From positions 1-37,525 of the IMG/VR virus record IMGVR_UViG_3300022204_000010: a stretch of 37,525 nt of DNA; one strand, 5' to 3'. The translations under genes were made by a program, and so were the position numbers. Positions 22,654 to 31,477 of this stretch are shown here, one piece after another (positions within the stretch are counted from its first letter, which is position 1; each line of letters begins with the position of its first letter). Below the pieces are notes generated by a model. It was not told the origin of the DNA. It made no database searches and was given only the letters and a program-made list of their open reading frames with translations. The DNA comes from a virus.

Positions 22654-23903
22654 AACGGAGTCACCAACTGCCCCGTTCCTTCAACGACACCTGAAGAACT
22701 TCCGACCGTGCGGGGAAGCCATGTTACATCGACAGAAATATCAGCCGGAACGGGAAGCGGTAAAATAAAAGGAACCAAATTGCTATTTGATTTAAAAACA
22801 TTCCCGATCCATTCCCCTTCAGGAAGGGCTTCAGTATCAATGATTCTCCCATGTAATTCAGTAATAGTTACTTTATAAAAGTCAAAATGAGATTTAAGAA
22901 TTGTGGCTTCAATTTGATCGAATAGAATATCATAACCAATCGGCAAGGTGTTCAAATATCGGACAACAGCATTGTTAGCTATACTTATAGCGTCTTCAAT
23001 GGTCAGTTTTGTTGTATCCTGAATATCAAGTGAATATTTTGCAGTAATCCCAATTACAGGGACAGGGGAAACATAAACATAGGTTCCGGCAGCAGCATAA
23101 CCGGGATAATTTACCGGATCTGAAGGGACACCTGTAATTGTATTTTTAACAAGATCAATTAATTCTTGTGGCGGATTTGTTGTTCCGTCAGAAATGTAAA
23201 TATTGATCCATCCTGTTTCAAATAATTTTGAATATGGGTTTAAATTTGTGACAACTTCAGCTCCGGCTATTCCAGGCAATTGGACAACAGCATTATATAT
23301 TCCAATCGGTGTTGCCCTGTTTAATGAAGCGATAAAACCTTGAAACCGCTGAAGTCTTGATTCTTCAGATTCAAATTCAGTCCCGCCAGTAAAATCAAAA
23401 GTATTAACAAAGCGGACCCCTGAAGGAAGCGACAAATTGACCGTCCCCAGGCCGTCCAGCGTATCAATTGAATTTGCCCTGATATTGTAATCTTGCCCTG
23501 GTAAAACAGCTTTTACTTCAATTTCAACAGAAGTTTGACCCAGTTGAATTGTTGTGGCAGCCGAAGACTTGAATTCAAGGCCAAAAAGGTCAATCGTAAA
23601 CACTGGAATGGGAAAATCTGCTTCATGTTGGTCATATTCAATCCGGATAATTCCAGTTGATTCCTTTCCTGGGAGCCTTTTGAAGCCGAAAGCATTATAA
23701 ACACCTTCCAAAATTGCATATTGGAAGCCATTTAATGTATCAATGTCGCCATTTGCAAGAATCCATGAAACAGCGTCAAGAATTGTTGAAATTCTCGAAC
23801 CAGTATCAAAATTTGTAATTCTGGAATTTCTGCTTCTTATGTAGTTTTCCAAAAGGGATCTGTATTCAAGTTGTGTTTTTGGTCTATACGGTCTTGCTGG
23901 CAT
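22650..23903 (-). CDS. Baseplate J-like wedge protein
   Basis: A 417-residue protein. FDTGSRISTILDAVSWILA...YNAFGFKRLPGKESTGIIRI is the Baseplate_J opening (G...R.l.ea.A......A...). IPVFTIDLFGLEFKS and a VKAVLPGQDYNIRANSIDTL segment follow the family order. Its ATG at 23903 lies exactly 7 nt after the -10 box of a late promoter and has no ribosome site, so it is predicted leaderless. It is the first gene of the minus-strand operon. Confidence 0.88.
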   Translation of the reverse strand: MPARPYRPKTQLEYRSLLENYIRSRNSRITNFDTGSRISTILDAVSWILANGDIDTLNGFQYAILEGVYNAFGFKRLPGKESTGIIRIEYDQHEADFPIPVFTIDLFGLEFKSSAATTIQLGQTSVEIEVKAVLPGQDYNIRANSIDTLDGLGTVNLSLPSGVRFVNTFDFTGGTEFESEESRLQRFQGFIASLNRATPIGIYNAVVQLPGIAGAEVVTNLNPYSKLFETGWINIYISDGTTNPPQELIDLVKNTITGVPSDPVNYPGYAAAGTYVYVSPVPVIGITAKYSLDIQDTTKLTIEDAISIANNAVVRYLNTLPIGYDILFDQIEATILKSHFDFYKVTITELHGRIIDTEALPEGEWIGNVFKSNSNLVPFILPLPVPADISVDVTWLPRTVGSSSGVVEGTGQLVTPL

Positions 23904-23909
23904 AACTAT

Positions 23910-23935
23910 TTTTTACCATATTTGCCAAATATCGG
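23910..23935 (-). promoter_or_regulatory. Late promoter P3 (CCGATA class), minus strand, leaderless
   Basis: On the minus strand: CCGATA (23935-23930), 14-nt spacer, TAAAAA (23915-23910), 6 nt, then ATG 23903. It stands back to back with P4, with only 13 bp between the two CCGATA boxes. Confidence 0.65.
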
Positions 23936-23948
23936 AATAATTCTTTTT

Positions 23949-23974
23949 CCGATAGATCCAGAAAGTGATAAATT
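23949..23974 (+). promoter_or_regulatory. Late promoter P4 (CCGATA class), leaderless
   Basis: CCGATA (23949-23954), 14-nt spacer, TAAATT (23969-23974), 6 nt, then ATG 23981. It is divergent from P3, and both have a 14-nt spacer while most other copies have 13. Confidence 0.65.
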
Positions 23975-23980
23975 GATTTC

Positions 23981-25792
23981 ATGCAGATCCCAGGGCTTTA
24001 CAGGCCAAATAATGCTTTTTCCTTTTCATTTTACAAAAGGAAAAATGATGGAACCCTTGACGAATTCTCAAAAGTAGAATATCCATTTGTCAACGGACCC
24101 ACTCAATACACTGAAAATTTCAAATTCCGGATCAGTTATGAACCGACATTCGGCGGAACGGCAGTAACGGATTTTGGTGTTGGAAATTCAGAAATAAAGC
24201 TGGAAGGGGAATTTTACATCTGGCACTCCGGGATTCCATCCGATACGGAAAAAACAGGGGCTTTTTCTTCTGTTTCAAACGCTATTATCGATGCTGGGAA
24301 AGGTTATGCTGAAGGAGTAATGAATAAATATTTGAAATTTATTCCAGGCGTATCAAGGACAGGTGTTCAAGAATTCCATGATTTCATTTTCATGCTTTAT
24401 TCTTCAAAGTTTAAAGATAATTACTATATATCAAGTGATCCATATATAACTAAGCTGAAGACTCTTTATTCAGTAGAAGGCGGATTTGATTTTTCAAATT
24501 TTGGATTTGTCTTTTCCGATTATGACAGGCAGCGATATTCTGAAGTCATTATTCCGGAAAACGGGTTCACAATTACCAGATCCGTAGATGATACGAATAC
24601 TTACAAATTTTCGCTGAATCTTGTGTCCATCCGTGACATGAATAAAATGATGATTTCTCAGCAGGCAATCAGGATAAATCCGGCCTTTGCTATTTCTGGA
24701 CTAATTAATGAACTGGAAACGCTGATTAATTTACCGCTGGAATTATCCGGAGCCTTAGTCCGATTGACTCAATTTGTTGATACAACTATTACAAATTTAC
24801 GGAACCTTGCCCCCGCCTGGGATCGAATGAAAAATTCACTCAATGAAGACGGGATGTTAATGAGAAGAAATTTTCAAAGTATCAGCGAAAACCTGAAAGG
24901 GATAATTGGAGCCAATAAAAAACAATGGACCACTGAAGCGATTTCAGCAGAACTTGACCGGACTTATGACATGGCCAGATCCGCTGAAGCTGGATTTATG
25001 CAGGAAATTGAAAATGCGACAAGCGGACTTGCCGGATTAATGTCGCTTCTGGGAGCATACACAACGCCTGTTTCCGGCGATTCTTCCTATGAATTTGAAG
25101 CCTTACAGCCAGGAGCCGATTTTACCGAATGGATCGACAACGATCTTTATACTTTCATTATAGATGCTCAAAATATTATAATCGAAATGGAAGCTGCAAT
25201 TGCAATTTCCAATTCTGAAGAAAAATACAGAATTTATGAATTACAGCCTGGGGAAAGCTATGATTCAATTGCCGAAAAAGTCCTTGGAACAAAGGATCTT
25301 GGTCAGGCTTTATCAATCTGGAATGAAGACACAAAAGGGAAACTTGCCAGACATTCAATCAGAATTCCGATAGGGACAGAAACCGGAATTTTCACAAAAC
25401 TTCCATTCAATCCGTCCCCGCGGGATCTTGAAATTGGCCTTGTTGGTGTTGACCTGAAATTAACAGTACAAAGGGATTTTGCAGTTGCACCGAATGGAGA
25501 TCTTGCCATTATTTCCGGTGATGAATCACTTATAAACAGTTTGCTTGATCTTGTCGATGTTCCGCAGGGTTCCTGGATTGCAGATTTATCAAAAGGAAAT
25601 CCGGTTCCGATAGGTGAACTTCCGAACACAATAATAAACGGTGGTTTTATTCTGGATCTTCTTTCTCAGATCCAAAAAAATCCAAAGGTTGAAACCGCTG
25701 AATTTACCGGATTAGAACAGGATGGTGATGTTTTAATGTATTTATTTAACGTCTATTCCGTTTCCGGCCGGAGCTATGTGATAGAATTATGA
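23981..25792 (+). CDS. Fused baseplate protein: N-terminal domain, LysM-like, gp25-like wedge
   Basis: A 603-residue protein, predicted leaderless at ATG 23981. The N-terminal 230 residues resemble a tail-tip beta domain (YTENFKFRISYEPTFGGTAV; NGFTITRSVDDTNTYKFSLN). A helical middle (240-390) follows. Residues about 405-455 (YRIYELQPGESYDSIAEKVL ... IRIPIG) are LysM-like, as in tail protein X. The C-terminal 130 residues (VQRDFAVAPNGDLAIISGDE, then SLINSLLDLVDVPQGSW) fit the GPW/gp25 wedge family. In other myoviruses these are separate genes, so this is a fusion. It probably joins tube, spike and wedge. Confidence 0.65.
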   Translation: MQIPGLYRPNNAFSFSFYKRKNDGTLDEFSKVEYPFVNGPTQYTENFKFRISYEPTFGGTAVTDFGVGNSEIKLEGEFYIWHSGIPSDTEKTGAFSSVSNAIIDAGKGYAEGVMNKYLKFIPGVSRTGVQEFHDFIFMLYSSKFKDNYYISSDPYITKLKTLYSVEGGFDFSNFGFVFSDYDRQRYSEVIIPENGFTITRSVDDTNTYKFSLNLVSIRDMNKMMISQQAIRINPAFAISGLINELETLINLPLELSGALVRLTQFVDTTITNLRNLAPAWDRMKNSLNEDGMLMRRNFQSISENLKGIIGANKKQWTTEAISAELDRTYDMARSAEAGFMQEIENATSGLAGLMSLLGAYTTPVSGDSSYEFEALQPGADFTEWIDNDLYTFIIDAQNIIIEMEAAIAISNSEEKYRIYELQPGESYDSIAEKVLGTKDLGQALSIWNEDTKGKLARHSIRIPIGTETGIFTKLPFNPSPRDLEIGLVGVDLKLTVQRDFAVAPNGDLAIISGDESLINSLLDLVDVPQGSWIADLSKGNPVPIGELPNTIINGGFILDLLSQIQKNPKVETAEFTGLEQDGDVLMYLFNVYSVSGRSYVIEL

Positions 25793-26532
25793 AACATGAA
25801 TCTTTTGAAAACAAAAGGCCTGAAGTAAGCCGGAACCGTGGGACAATGGATGATCGGAATTTTCCCACTGCCCTTGCTATGGTTACACTTGTCAGGGAGC
25901 GATTCAGGGCAGATATAATTTTGCAAACAGGTGAAATATATAAAAATGTCCGTTACCCTGGTCCGAGAATAGGAGTAACCAATACCGCACACGGGAGAAC
26001 GGAACCCATTAAAATGAATCAGCTTGTATCAGTTGATTTTGCATTTGGTTCTTATCGATCCCCGATAATTACAAGACTTTACCCGTTTTTCGCAACAGAT
26101 ATTGAACTTGAAAACCTGGACACCTTTTGGAATAAATACAGGGCTTTTTTCGTAAAGGAAACTGATATTGTAGATTTCCATGAATCCGGTTATTTTGTCA
26201 GGCAGACAGTAAACATGATTCAATATTTTGATGCTGCCAATGTTCTAATCGGTCAAATTGATTTTGCGACAAAAACAGTAATGTGGAACATTTCAAATAT
26301 GAATGTCACTGGAAATTTGAATGTCACTGGAAATGTAAATATTACCGGCCAAACTGTAATTACTGGAAATACTGATATTACTGGAAATACAGCGGTAACA
26401 GGTGGAATTTCAGCAACAGGAGAAATATCAAGCGATATTGACGTAAAATCAACTGGTATTTCACTTAAAGGTCACGTTCACCCTTACCAGGATGATCCGA
26501 CAGGGCCAAAAAATACAGGGACACCACAGTAA
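25789..26532 (+). CDS. Baseplate spike protein (gpV-like)
   Basis: A 247-residue protein overlapping the preceding stop (ATGA). The N-terminal OB-like part ends with VSVDFAFGSYRSPIITRLYP, typical of gpV/gp45 spikes. A repeated triple-helix segment (about 170-215) is built from short VTGN/ITGN units. The tip reads SLKGHVHPYQ; the H.H pair is the iron-binding apex motif known from P2 gpV. It punctures the outer membrane, again fitting a diderm host. Confidence 0.85.
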   Translation: MKHESFENKRPEVSRNRGTMDDRNFPTALAMVTLVRERFRADIILQTGEIYKNVRYPGPRIGVTNTAHGRTEPIKMNQLVSVDFAFGSYRSPIITRLYPFFATDIELENLDTFWNKYRAFFVKETDIVDFHESGYFVRQTVNMIQYFDAANVLIGQIDFATKTVMWNISNMNVTGNLNVTGNVNITGQTVITGNTDITGNTAVTGGISATGEISSDIDVKSTGISLKGHVHPYQDDPTGPKNTGTPQ

Positions 26533-26536
26533 TATA

Positions 26537-28138
26537 ATGCCACAAAAAATAGCTAAAAAATTATTTGTAAAACCAGAAATTAAACTGAAGATATTTTCTC
26601 CAATGTTTGATTCTGTAATTGATTTTCCAGTTACCTATCTGGCCGGAACCGTTACTTCAGTCAGATCGATAATTTCAGGGAATGGCAGAATAACTTTAAA
26701 TATAAAAGGATCTTCTTCATACACTGTCCAGATTAACGGGCAGGATCAGCAATTAAGATTCCATGAATTGTTTTGTCCTATGGCTTTCGTCCAGCTTCTT
26801 TCTTTTGACAGCGAATATGGAAAATTCAGACAGATAAATATTACCTATGTTTCAGAAAGACAAGTCACAATTGCAGCTTCTGGATCTGTTTCCAGAAGTA
26901 TAACATTGCCGACAGTTGACAATCTACTGAAGGAAAATGAATTCTTCCTGGACATGCACCATATAGCAAAAGACGGAATTCCCAGGACTTCTGAAAAATT
27001 TGCAGGGCTTCTGAAATCGGCAGCGGATCTTGTCAGCAAATCAACAAATATAAAAATGGCCGTTTCTTCAATATGGGATAATCTTTTTTATAAATTGATT
27101 TTTGGAACCCTGGTTGGCGGTCCGAAACTTTACGGCGGTAAAAAGATCATAGCCACAACAACTGAAGGACAGTCAGGGGCAATCCTTTCCCCTAAAGTGA
27201 CGGGAACTTCATATACTGTAAATTTAGTCATGGAATCAAATTTAATGTCGTCCTTAAATGTCGGGCAAGATGTAAACTTTTTTGACATTCTCAATTCATA
27301 TTCCAGTCCGCCTATGTATGAAAATTTCGCTGATCCACTTGAATCGGTTGGCGGAGAAAATACCCCTGATAAATCAGGCGTTCTTTCAATTGGATTGCCA
27401 AAAACAAAAGCGGAGCTTGCTTCAGGCTGGCAGCCGGTTCAAAAATACACTGTTCCTTCATTTGGAGCCGTTTTAGTTTTCCGGCAAACCCCCTTTTGCT
27501 ATTTTGATAAAGACGGGAAATGGAATAAAAATATTGATCCGTTTTATGAAATTGATGCAAAAGGGATAAAGAATATATCATTTTCGGAAAAAATTTCAGA
27601 AATTTCAAGCGGTGTTCATGTTACAATGAATGTTTATGAAAATGCCGGTTCTGTCATTAATCCACCGAAATATAATTCAAATTTATTAAAAATTTTCGGG
27701 CAAAAACCCCTTCATGTAAAAATGGCCGGACTGTCCCCGCGGGAGAATTTCAAAAAAGCAGATCAAGAAAACTATAAAACAGAACTGGATAAAATCCGGG
27801 ACATGCTTTTTAATATTTTCTGCAATGAAAAGGATCTTAAAATTGCTTCAGGGAGCATTTCAATTCCTTACGGATTTGTCAGGGCTGGAATCCCTTTTTC
27901 AATTACAAATAGATATGATACAGAAATGAACCCAGACGTTTCAAAAGCACTGGAAGAAATCGGGGAATTCGGATATATCACGACCGTGACTGATACATTT
28001 GACCCGAAAGGGAAGGCCGGAACGGATCTTGAATATAAATGGATGGAAAGTCCAATCCAATACGGAACAGCGGACGTTTCGCAGGCTTCAGCCCCCCCTA
28101 TGATGCTATCAATGGGACCAGGCGTATTCCCGCCATAA
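26537..28138 (+). CDS. Baseplate hub protein (gpD/gp27-like)
   Basis: 533 residues from ATG 26537; an in-frame ATG 45 nt upstream overlaps the spike gene and is less likely. The beta-rich body contains FYEIDAKGIKNISFSEKISE, ISSGVHVTMNVYENAG and IASGSISIPYGFVRAGIPFS, typical of the later domains of P2 gpD / T4 gp27-type hubs that carry the spike. It lies directly after the spike gene. The N-terminal 150 residues are less clear. A short TM-like stretch (NLFYKLIFGTLVGG) is probably buried. Confidence 0.6.
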   Translation: MPQKIAKKLFVKPEIKLKIFSPMFDSVIDFPVTYLAGTVTSVRSIISGNGRITLNIKGSSSYTVQINGQDQQLRFHELFCPMAFVQLLSFDSEYGKFRQINITYVSERQVTIAASGSVSRSITLPTVDNLLKENEFFLDMHHIAKDGIPRTSEKFAGLLKSAADLVSKSTNIKMAVSSIWDNLFYKLIFGTLVGGPKLYGGKKIIATTTEGQSGAILSPKVTGTSYTVNLVMESNLMSSLNVGQDVNFFDILNSYSSPPMYENFADPLESVGGENTPDKSGVLSIGLPKTKAELASGWQPVQKYTVPSFGAVLVFRQTPFCYFDKDGKWNKNIDPFYEIDAKGIKNISFSEKISEISSGVHVTMNVYENAGSVINPPKYNSNLLKIFGQKPLHVKMAGLSPRENFKKADQENYKTELDKIRDMLFNIFCNEKDLKIASGSISIPYGFVRAGIPFSITNRYDTEMNPDVSKALEEIGEFGYITTVTDTFDPKGKAGTDLEYKWMESPIQYGTADVSQASAPPMMLSMGPGVFPP

Positions 28139-28152
28139 AAAGAAAAAGTTTT

Positions 28153-28177
28153 CCGATAAAATAGAAGTTGGTATTAT
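28153..28177 (+). promoter_or_regulatory. Late promoter P5 (CCGATA class), leaderless
   Basis: CCGATA (28153-28158), 13-nt spacer, TATTAT (28172-28177), 6 nt, then ATG 28184 with no ribosome site. It drives the sheath-tube operon. Confidence 0.7.
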
Positions 28178-28183
28178 TTAACA

Positions 28184-28480
28184 ATGGGAAAGAAAAAAGA
28201 TCAATTTATAGATACTGAAGAAGAATTGATTCCGGGAGAAACCGGATCTGAAGATGAATCTGGGAATGACCAGGAACCGGATGAAACCGAACCTGAAGAA
28301 GATGGAACCGGATCTGAAGGGAAGAAAGTTAAATTAGATAAATTTGATGACTTCTTTTTGTCAAAAGAAAAGGAAACCGGCAATGTTATTTCCCAGCGAA
28401 CAAGAAATTATATAATTTCCACTACTTTGAAAAGTAAAGGAAAATCAATAAAAGAGATATGGGAGAAAATTTATGGGTAA
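28184..28480 (+). CDS. Small acidic protein preceding sheath gene
   Basis: A 98-residue protein. The N-terminal half is almost entirely Asp/Glu/Gly/Ser/Pro (EEELIPGETGSEDESGNDQE). The C-terminal half is helical and basic (DKFDDFFLSKEKETGNVISQ; TLKSKGKSIKEIWEKIYG). Predicted leaderless from P5. It overlaps the sheath gene by 8 nt. It may be a small assembly factor or terminator/joining protein. No family recognised. Confidence 0.6.
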   Translation: MGKKKDQFIDTEEELIPGETGSEDESGNDQEPDETEPEEDGTGSEGKKVKLDKFDDFFLSKEKETGNVISQRTRNYIISTTLKSKGKSIKEIWEKIYG

Positions 28481-30269
28481 TCGTGCAGTTGAATTCTTAG
28501 GGAGACTTTATAGAATCCCTGGAGCAAGGGGAGCATTTAGAGCAAAGCCCCCAGCTAAGGGACTATCAGAAGATTTTACAACTTTAATCATAATTGGAGC
28601 TTCAGAAAATGGATGGAAATTTTCTAACACAACTTTAGCTGAAGACAAACGAATTATGGAATTCGGGAACGGCGATGAATCAAAAGCAATTCTTCAAAAA
28701 GGTGATCTTGCTGATGCAATTGCAACAGCGTTCAGACCGTCAAAAGATGAAAGATTCTCAGCAGGTCCACAGCTTATCAAAGGGATCAATGTTTCAAATA
28801 CGACCGCTGCTTCAGCTATTCTTGATACTACAATAGCAGCGAACCAGGCAACAATAAAAGCAATGGTTCCTGGTAAAAAAGGGAATGAAACAAGGCTTAG
28901 AATCACTTCCGGCGGTAAAGTTATCGAAATAGGTGATTCTTCAAATATTGAAACTTCCCCTTCATTGATTGCGGATGAAATGACTATCGTTTATACCGGT
29001 GATGCTTCAGCCGCAATAATTGTCATTGATGAAACAAAGATTTCAACCGTATTGACGGCCCCGGGCGATGGGAGTGAAAACCTTTCAATTCCTTTTGCTG
29101 ATTATAAGACGATAGGTGAAGCAGTCGATTTTATCAATTCAAAAGCCGGTTATGTGGCAACCATTGAATCAAACCCAGACAGGTTGACAAGTTGGCTGGA
29201 TCACATTGAAGCAACGGAAAATATTGATATTAAAGCAGTGAAAACATTGACTGCTTTATTTCAGGAACAAAAAACCTATCTTTCCGGTTCCGGACTGGTT
29301 GAAGTTGAATCAGCAACGGTTAAAAAACCCCTTGCGGATATTGCTTCTTTCGTCTACTTGACCGGCGGGAACAGTATAGCACCTACACCAGCGGATTTTA
29401 TCGCAGCTATCAATTATGTTTACGATAATGAATCTAATGGATTTTTCCTTTCTGTTTGCAGTGATGAAACTTCAGTTGGCCTTCATTTGGCGGACAAAAT
29501 TGGTTATGGGAATTCTCCGGACGGATCATTTGAGAAATTCGGAACTTGTGGAACAGACATGACAACACCGATTGAAGATCGTCTTGCAGTCGTAAAATTA
29601 CTGAATACTCAATATGTAACCCCTGGACTGTCTCCCGTGCTTGTCAGACAGGCAGACGGAATTACTGAAAAACTGTTTTCTGGTTGGATGCTGGGAGTAA
29701 TACACAATGCAATCAAGGCAGCTTCCAATTTGCGGGAAACTCCCACTTACAAGGATCTGAATATTCTTGATGCACCCGAAAAATACAGCAAAACGATCAA
29801 GAAAAAGATTATGGCAACAGGCGGGCTTATTGTTGACAGAAAGCCGAATAAAGGTCCATTCAAAATTACTTTTGCTTTGACTTCCTACCAGAAGGAAAAC
29901 TTGATTTTGAATCAAACTTCAACTGTATGTACTGCCTTGGGACTGGTTAAGGACTTCAGGGAATGGATGGAAGTCAATTATCTGGGAGAAGTACCAGTTG
30001 ATCCGGATGCTTTTGGCGGTGAAATTACCGATGCCGATATTAGAACCGACATAAACAACCGATTCAAGAATATTTATATTGCACGTTACGGATGGTTGAC
30101 CCGGAATATTTACACTGGGGAATCAGCATTTGACGAAAACTATACAATTCAACGGGACGGGGACGTGATGTATTTTGTGTTCCCGAATGGAAACATGGTT
30201 TCCCCGATCAATTTCATGTTTTCACTCATGAATCTTGACGTAGTAAAAGGATCTTCAACAGGAGCGTAA
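28473..30269 (+). CDS. Tail sheath protein
   Basis: A 598-residue protein preceded by GGGAGAAAA. It starts as sheath proteins do with an early beta strand (LIIIGASENGWKFSNTTLAE). The C-terminal part (RDGDVMYFVFPNGNMVSPIN; INNRFKNIYIARYGWLTR) and the helix NAIKAASNLRETPTYKD fit the conserved sheath core that wraps the tube. Size and position directly before the tube gene support it. It contracts to drive the tube through the envelope. Confidence 0.82.
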   Translation: MGNRAVEFLGRLYRIPGARGAFRAKPPAKGLSEDFTTLIIIGASENGWKFSNTTLAEDKRIMEFGNGDESKAILQKGDLADAIATAFRPSKDERFSAGPQLIKGINVSNTTAASAILDTTIAANQATIKAMVPGKKGNETRLRITSGGKVIEIGDSSNIETSPSLIADEMTIVYTGDASAAIIVIDETKISTVLTAPGDGSENLSIPFADYKTIGEAVDFINSKAGYVATIESNPDRLTSWLDHIEATENIDIKAVKTLTALFQEQKTYLSGSGLVEVESATVKKPLADIASFVYLTGGNSIAPTPADFIAAINYVYDNESNGFFLSVCSDETSVGLHLADKIGYGNSPDGSFEKFGTCGTDMTTPIEDRLAVVKLLNTQYVTPGLSPVLVRQADGITEKLFSGWMLGVIHNAIKAASNLRETPTYKDLNILDAPEKYSKTIKKKIMATGGLIVDRKPNKGPFKITFALTSYQKENLILNQTSTVCTALGLVKDFREWMEVNYLGEVPVDPDAFGGEITDADIRTDINNRFKNIYIARYGWLTRNIYTGESAFDENYTIQRDGDVMYFVFPNGNMVSPINFMFSLMNLDVVKGSSTGA

Positions 30270-30275
30270 TGAAAG

Positions 30276-30710
30276 ATGCCAGATCAAAGTTTAAAACCAA
30301 ACCCTGAAATTTTAACTGGAAATGATGCAATTATCAAAGTGAACGGCCGAGCAGCCGGTTACATGAAATCAATTTCAGTTAATATTCAGAATAATGTCAG
30401 GCCTGTCAAAGCGATAGGTTACAGAAAGCCAAGAGGCCTGAAGTCGCTGGACTGGGCTGGAACGGCAGACGGGGAATTTCATGTTCTTGTCGCAGAAGAA
30501 GAAGGTGTTATTCCTATTGATACTCATGATGATGCAAAAGCGGATGATCTTTTTGGAATCCTGATTATCCACAAAACAACAGGAAAACGGATCGGACAAC
30601 TTACGGGAGCCGTTCAAACTGAAGGATTTGACATAACAAACAATGATTTCACTGGCCGTCGAGTCTCATTTGAATTAATGGACTGGGAGCCGATGGAAGG
30701 CTATCACTAA
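30276..30710 (+). CDS. Tail tube protein
   Basis: A 144-residue protein directly after the sheath. GNDAIIKVNGRAAGYMKSIS and NVRPVKAIGYRKPRGLKSLDW, followed by GRRVSFELMDWEPMEGYH, fit the beta-barrel tail tube fold of Mu-like phages (DUF3277-like). It forms the inner tube. A terminator follows. Confidence 0.8.
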   Translation: MPDQSLKPNPEILTGNDAIIKVNGRAAGYMKSISVNIQNNVRPVKAIGYRKPRGLKSLDWAGTADGEFHVLVAEEEGVIPIDTHDDAKADDLFGILIIHKTTGKRIGQLTGAVQTEGFDITNNDFTGRRVSFELMDWEPMEGYH

Positions 30711-30720
30711 AAAAAAATAA

Positions 30721-30745
30721 ACCCCTGGCTTTTCAGGGGTTTTTT
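30721..30745 (+). terminator. Terminator of sheath-tube operon
   Basis: A perfect 7-bp stem ACCCCTG (30721-30727) / CAGGGGT (30734-30740) with a 6-nt loop, then five T residues, 10 nt after the tube stop. The next late promoter begins 5 nt beyond it. Confidence 0.9.
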
Positions 30746-30749
30746 CTTT

Positions 30750-30774
30750 CCGATATTTATTCTGGATGTAAACT
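30750..30774 (+). promoter_or_regulatory. Late promoter P6 (CCGATA class), leaderless
   Basis: CCGATA (30750-30755), 13-nt spacer, TAAACT (30769-30774), then GAAGGA and ATG 30781. The AAGGA here abuts the ATG, too close to act as a ribosome site. Confidence 0.7.
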
Positions 30775-30780
30775 GAAGGA

Positions 30781-31401
30781 ATGAACATATTAAATTTAGA
30801 CCGAAGTTTTCAAATTGAAGTTGATAAATTTCAATTCCAGGGCAATATTCCCTTACCAAAAGATGATATTGATATTGATTTAGCGGTTGGCCGTAGATTA
30901 AACGGGGTTCCGATTGAATCTATTCCGAATGCGACCTATGGCTATATTTTGGCTTGCTGTACGCTTGACAAAGCTATCACAAGACGGCCAAGAGAACTTG
31001 AATTCCTTGAATCGTGGGAGGATCATGATGATTATGATTTTGTCATTGAACTTTACAATAAATTTCACGAAAAAAAGGAAGCCTTCTCAGCTTCCCTAAA
31101 AAAAAATAAACACAAAAGAACTGTTAATTCAGAACCCAGAACTGATTCAAGACCTGTTCTTGATGAAGGAAATGAAACTACTTCCAAGCCAGAATTTGAC
31201 TTTGGACAGATTATTCCCGGATCAAAAAAGGGTAATAATCGAAGCAATGTCGATAATGGGGAACTTCCAGAATTATCTTCCAATGATAGAACTATTCCAG
31301 GAGCTTCAGGACCTTCAGAAAGCAAATCCGCTGGAAATGCTTCCGATGGGAGTACGAAATTTTCTGAAGGACGTGGAGCAATACGACCAGGCCAGACTTG
31401 A
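30781..31401 (+). CDS. Tail assembly chaperone, upstream frame
   Basis: 206 residues in the unshifted frame. Residues 1-108 form a compact folded segment (FQFQGNIPLPKDDIDIDLAV, then LEFLESWEDHDDYDFVIELY), typical of the short G/E/gp41-type tail chaperone. After an A9 run at 31098-31106 the frame turns into low-complexity Ser/Gly/Asn/Arg sequence, while the +1 frame becomes a good helical protein. This is the signature of the gene pair between tube and tape measure that normally uses frameshifting. The unshifted tail may be a real short-form C-terminus or only noise. Predicted leaderless from P6. Confidence 0.7.
   Translation: MNILNLDRSFQIEVDKFQFQGNIPLPKDDIDIDLAVGRRLNGVPIESIPNATYGYILACCTLDKAITRRPRELEFLESWEDHDDYDFVIELYNKFHEKKEAFSASLKKNKHKRTVNSEPRTDSRPVLDEGNETTSKPEFDFGQIIPGSKKGNNRSNVDNGELPELSSNDRTIPGASGPSESKSAGNASDGSTKFSEGRGAIRPGQT
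31098..31106 (+). other. A9 slippage site in tail chaperone
   Basis: Nine A residues read CTA AAA AAA AAT in the first frame. A net +1 (or -2) shift continues into the downstream frame (next codons AAA ATA AAC). A -1 shift stops at once (TAA 31107-31109). Both a +1 slip and a -2 slip of a P-site AAA codon keep AAA pairing. Nine A residues are also enough for RNA polymerase slippage. Confidence 0.55.
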
Positions 31402-31471
31402 AAAACATGCCAGCGATTTAAAAGATCAAAAGATCGAAACGCTGAAAAAGAAAATTGGATTTGAAGAATAA
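31103..31471 (+). CDS. Tail assembly chaperone, shifted frame (C-terminal half)
   Basis: About 122 residues in the frame entered after the A9 run: NTKELLIQNPELIQDLFLMK, ..., EQYDQARLEKHASDLKDQ, KIGFEE. The sequence is well-composed and helical, unlike the overlapping first frame. The first in-frame ATG is at 31160 and has no ribosome site, so fusion to the upstream frame is the better model. The expected fusion runs from 30781 to 31471, about 230 residues. In tailed phages the long form recruits the tape measure protein. Mu-like phages are known to use a -2 shift here. Confidence 0.6.
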   Translation, partial: KINTKELLIQNPELIQDLFLMKEMKLLPSQNLTLDRLFPDQKRVIIEAMSIMGNFQNYLPMIELFQELQDLQKANPLEMLPMGVRNFLKDVEQYDQARLEKHASDLKDQKIETLKKKIGFEE

Positions 31472-31477
31472 AAGAAA

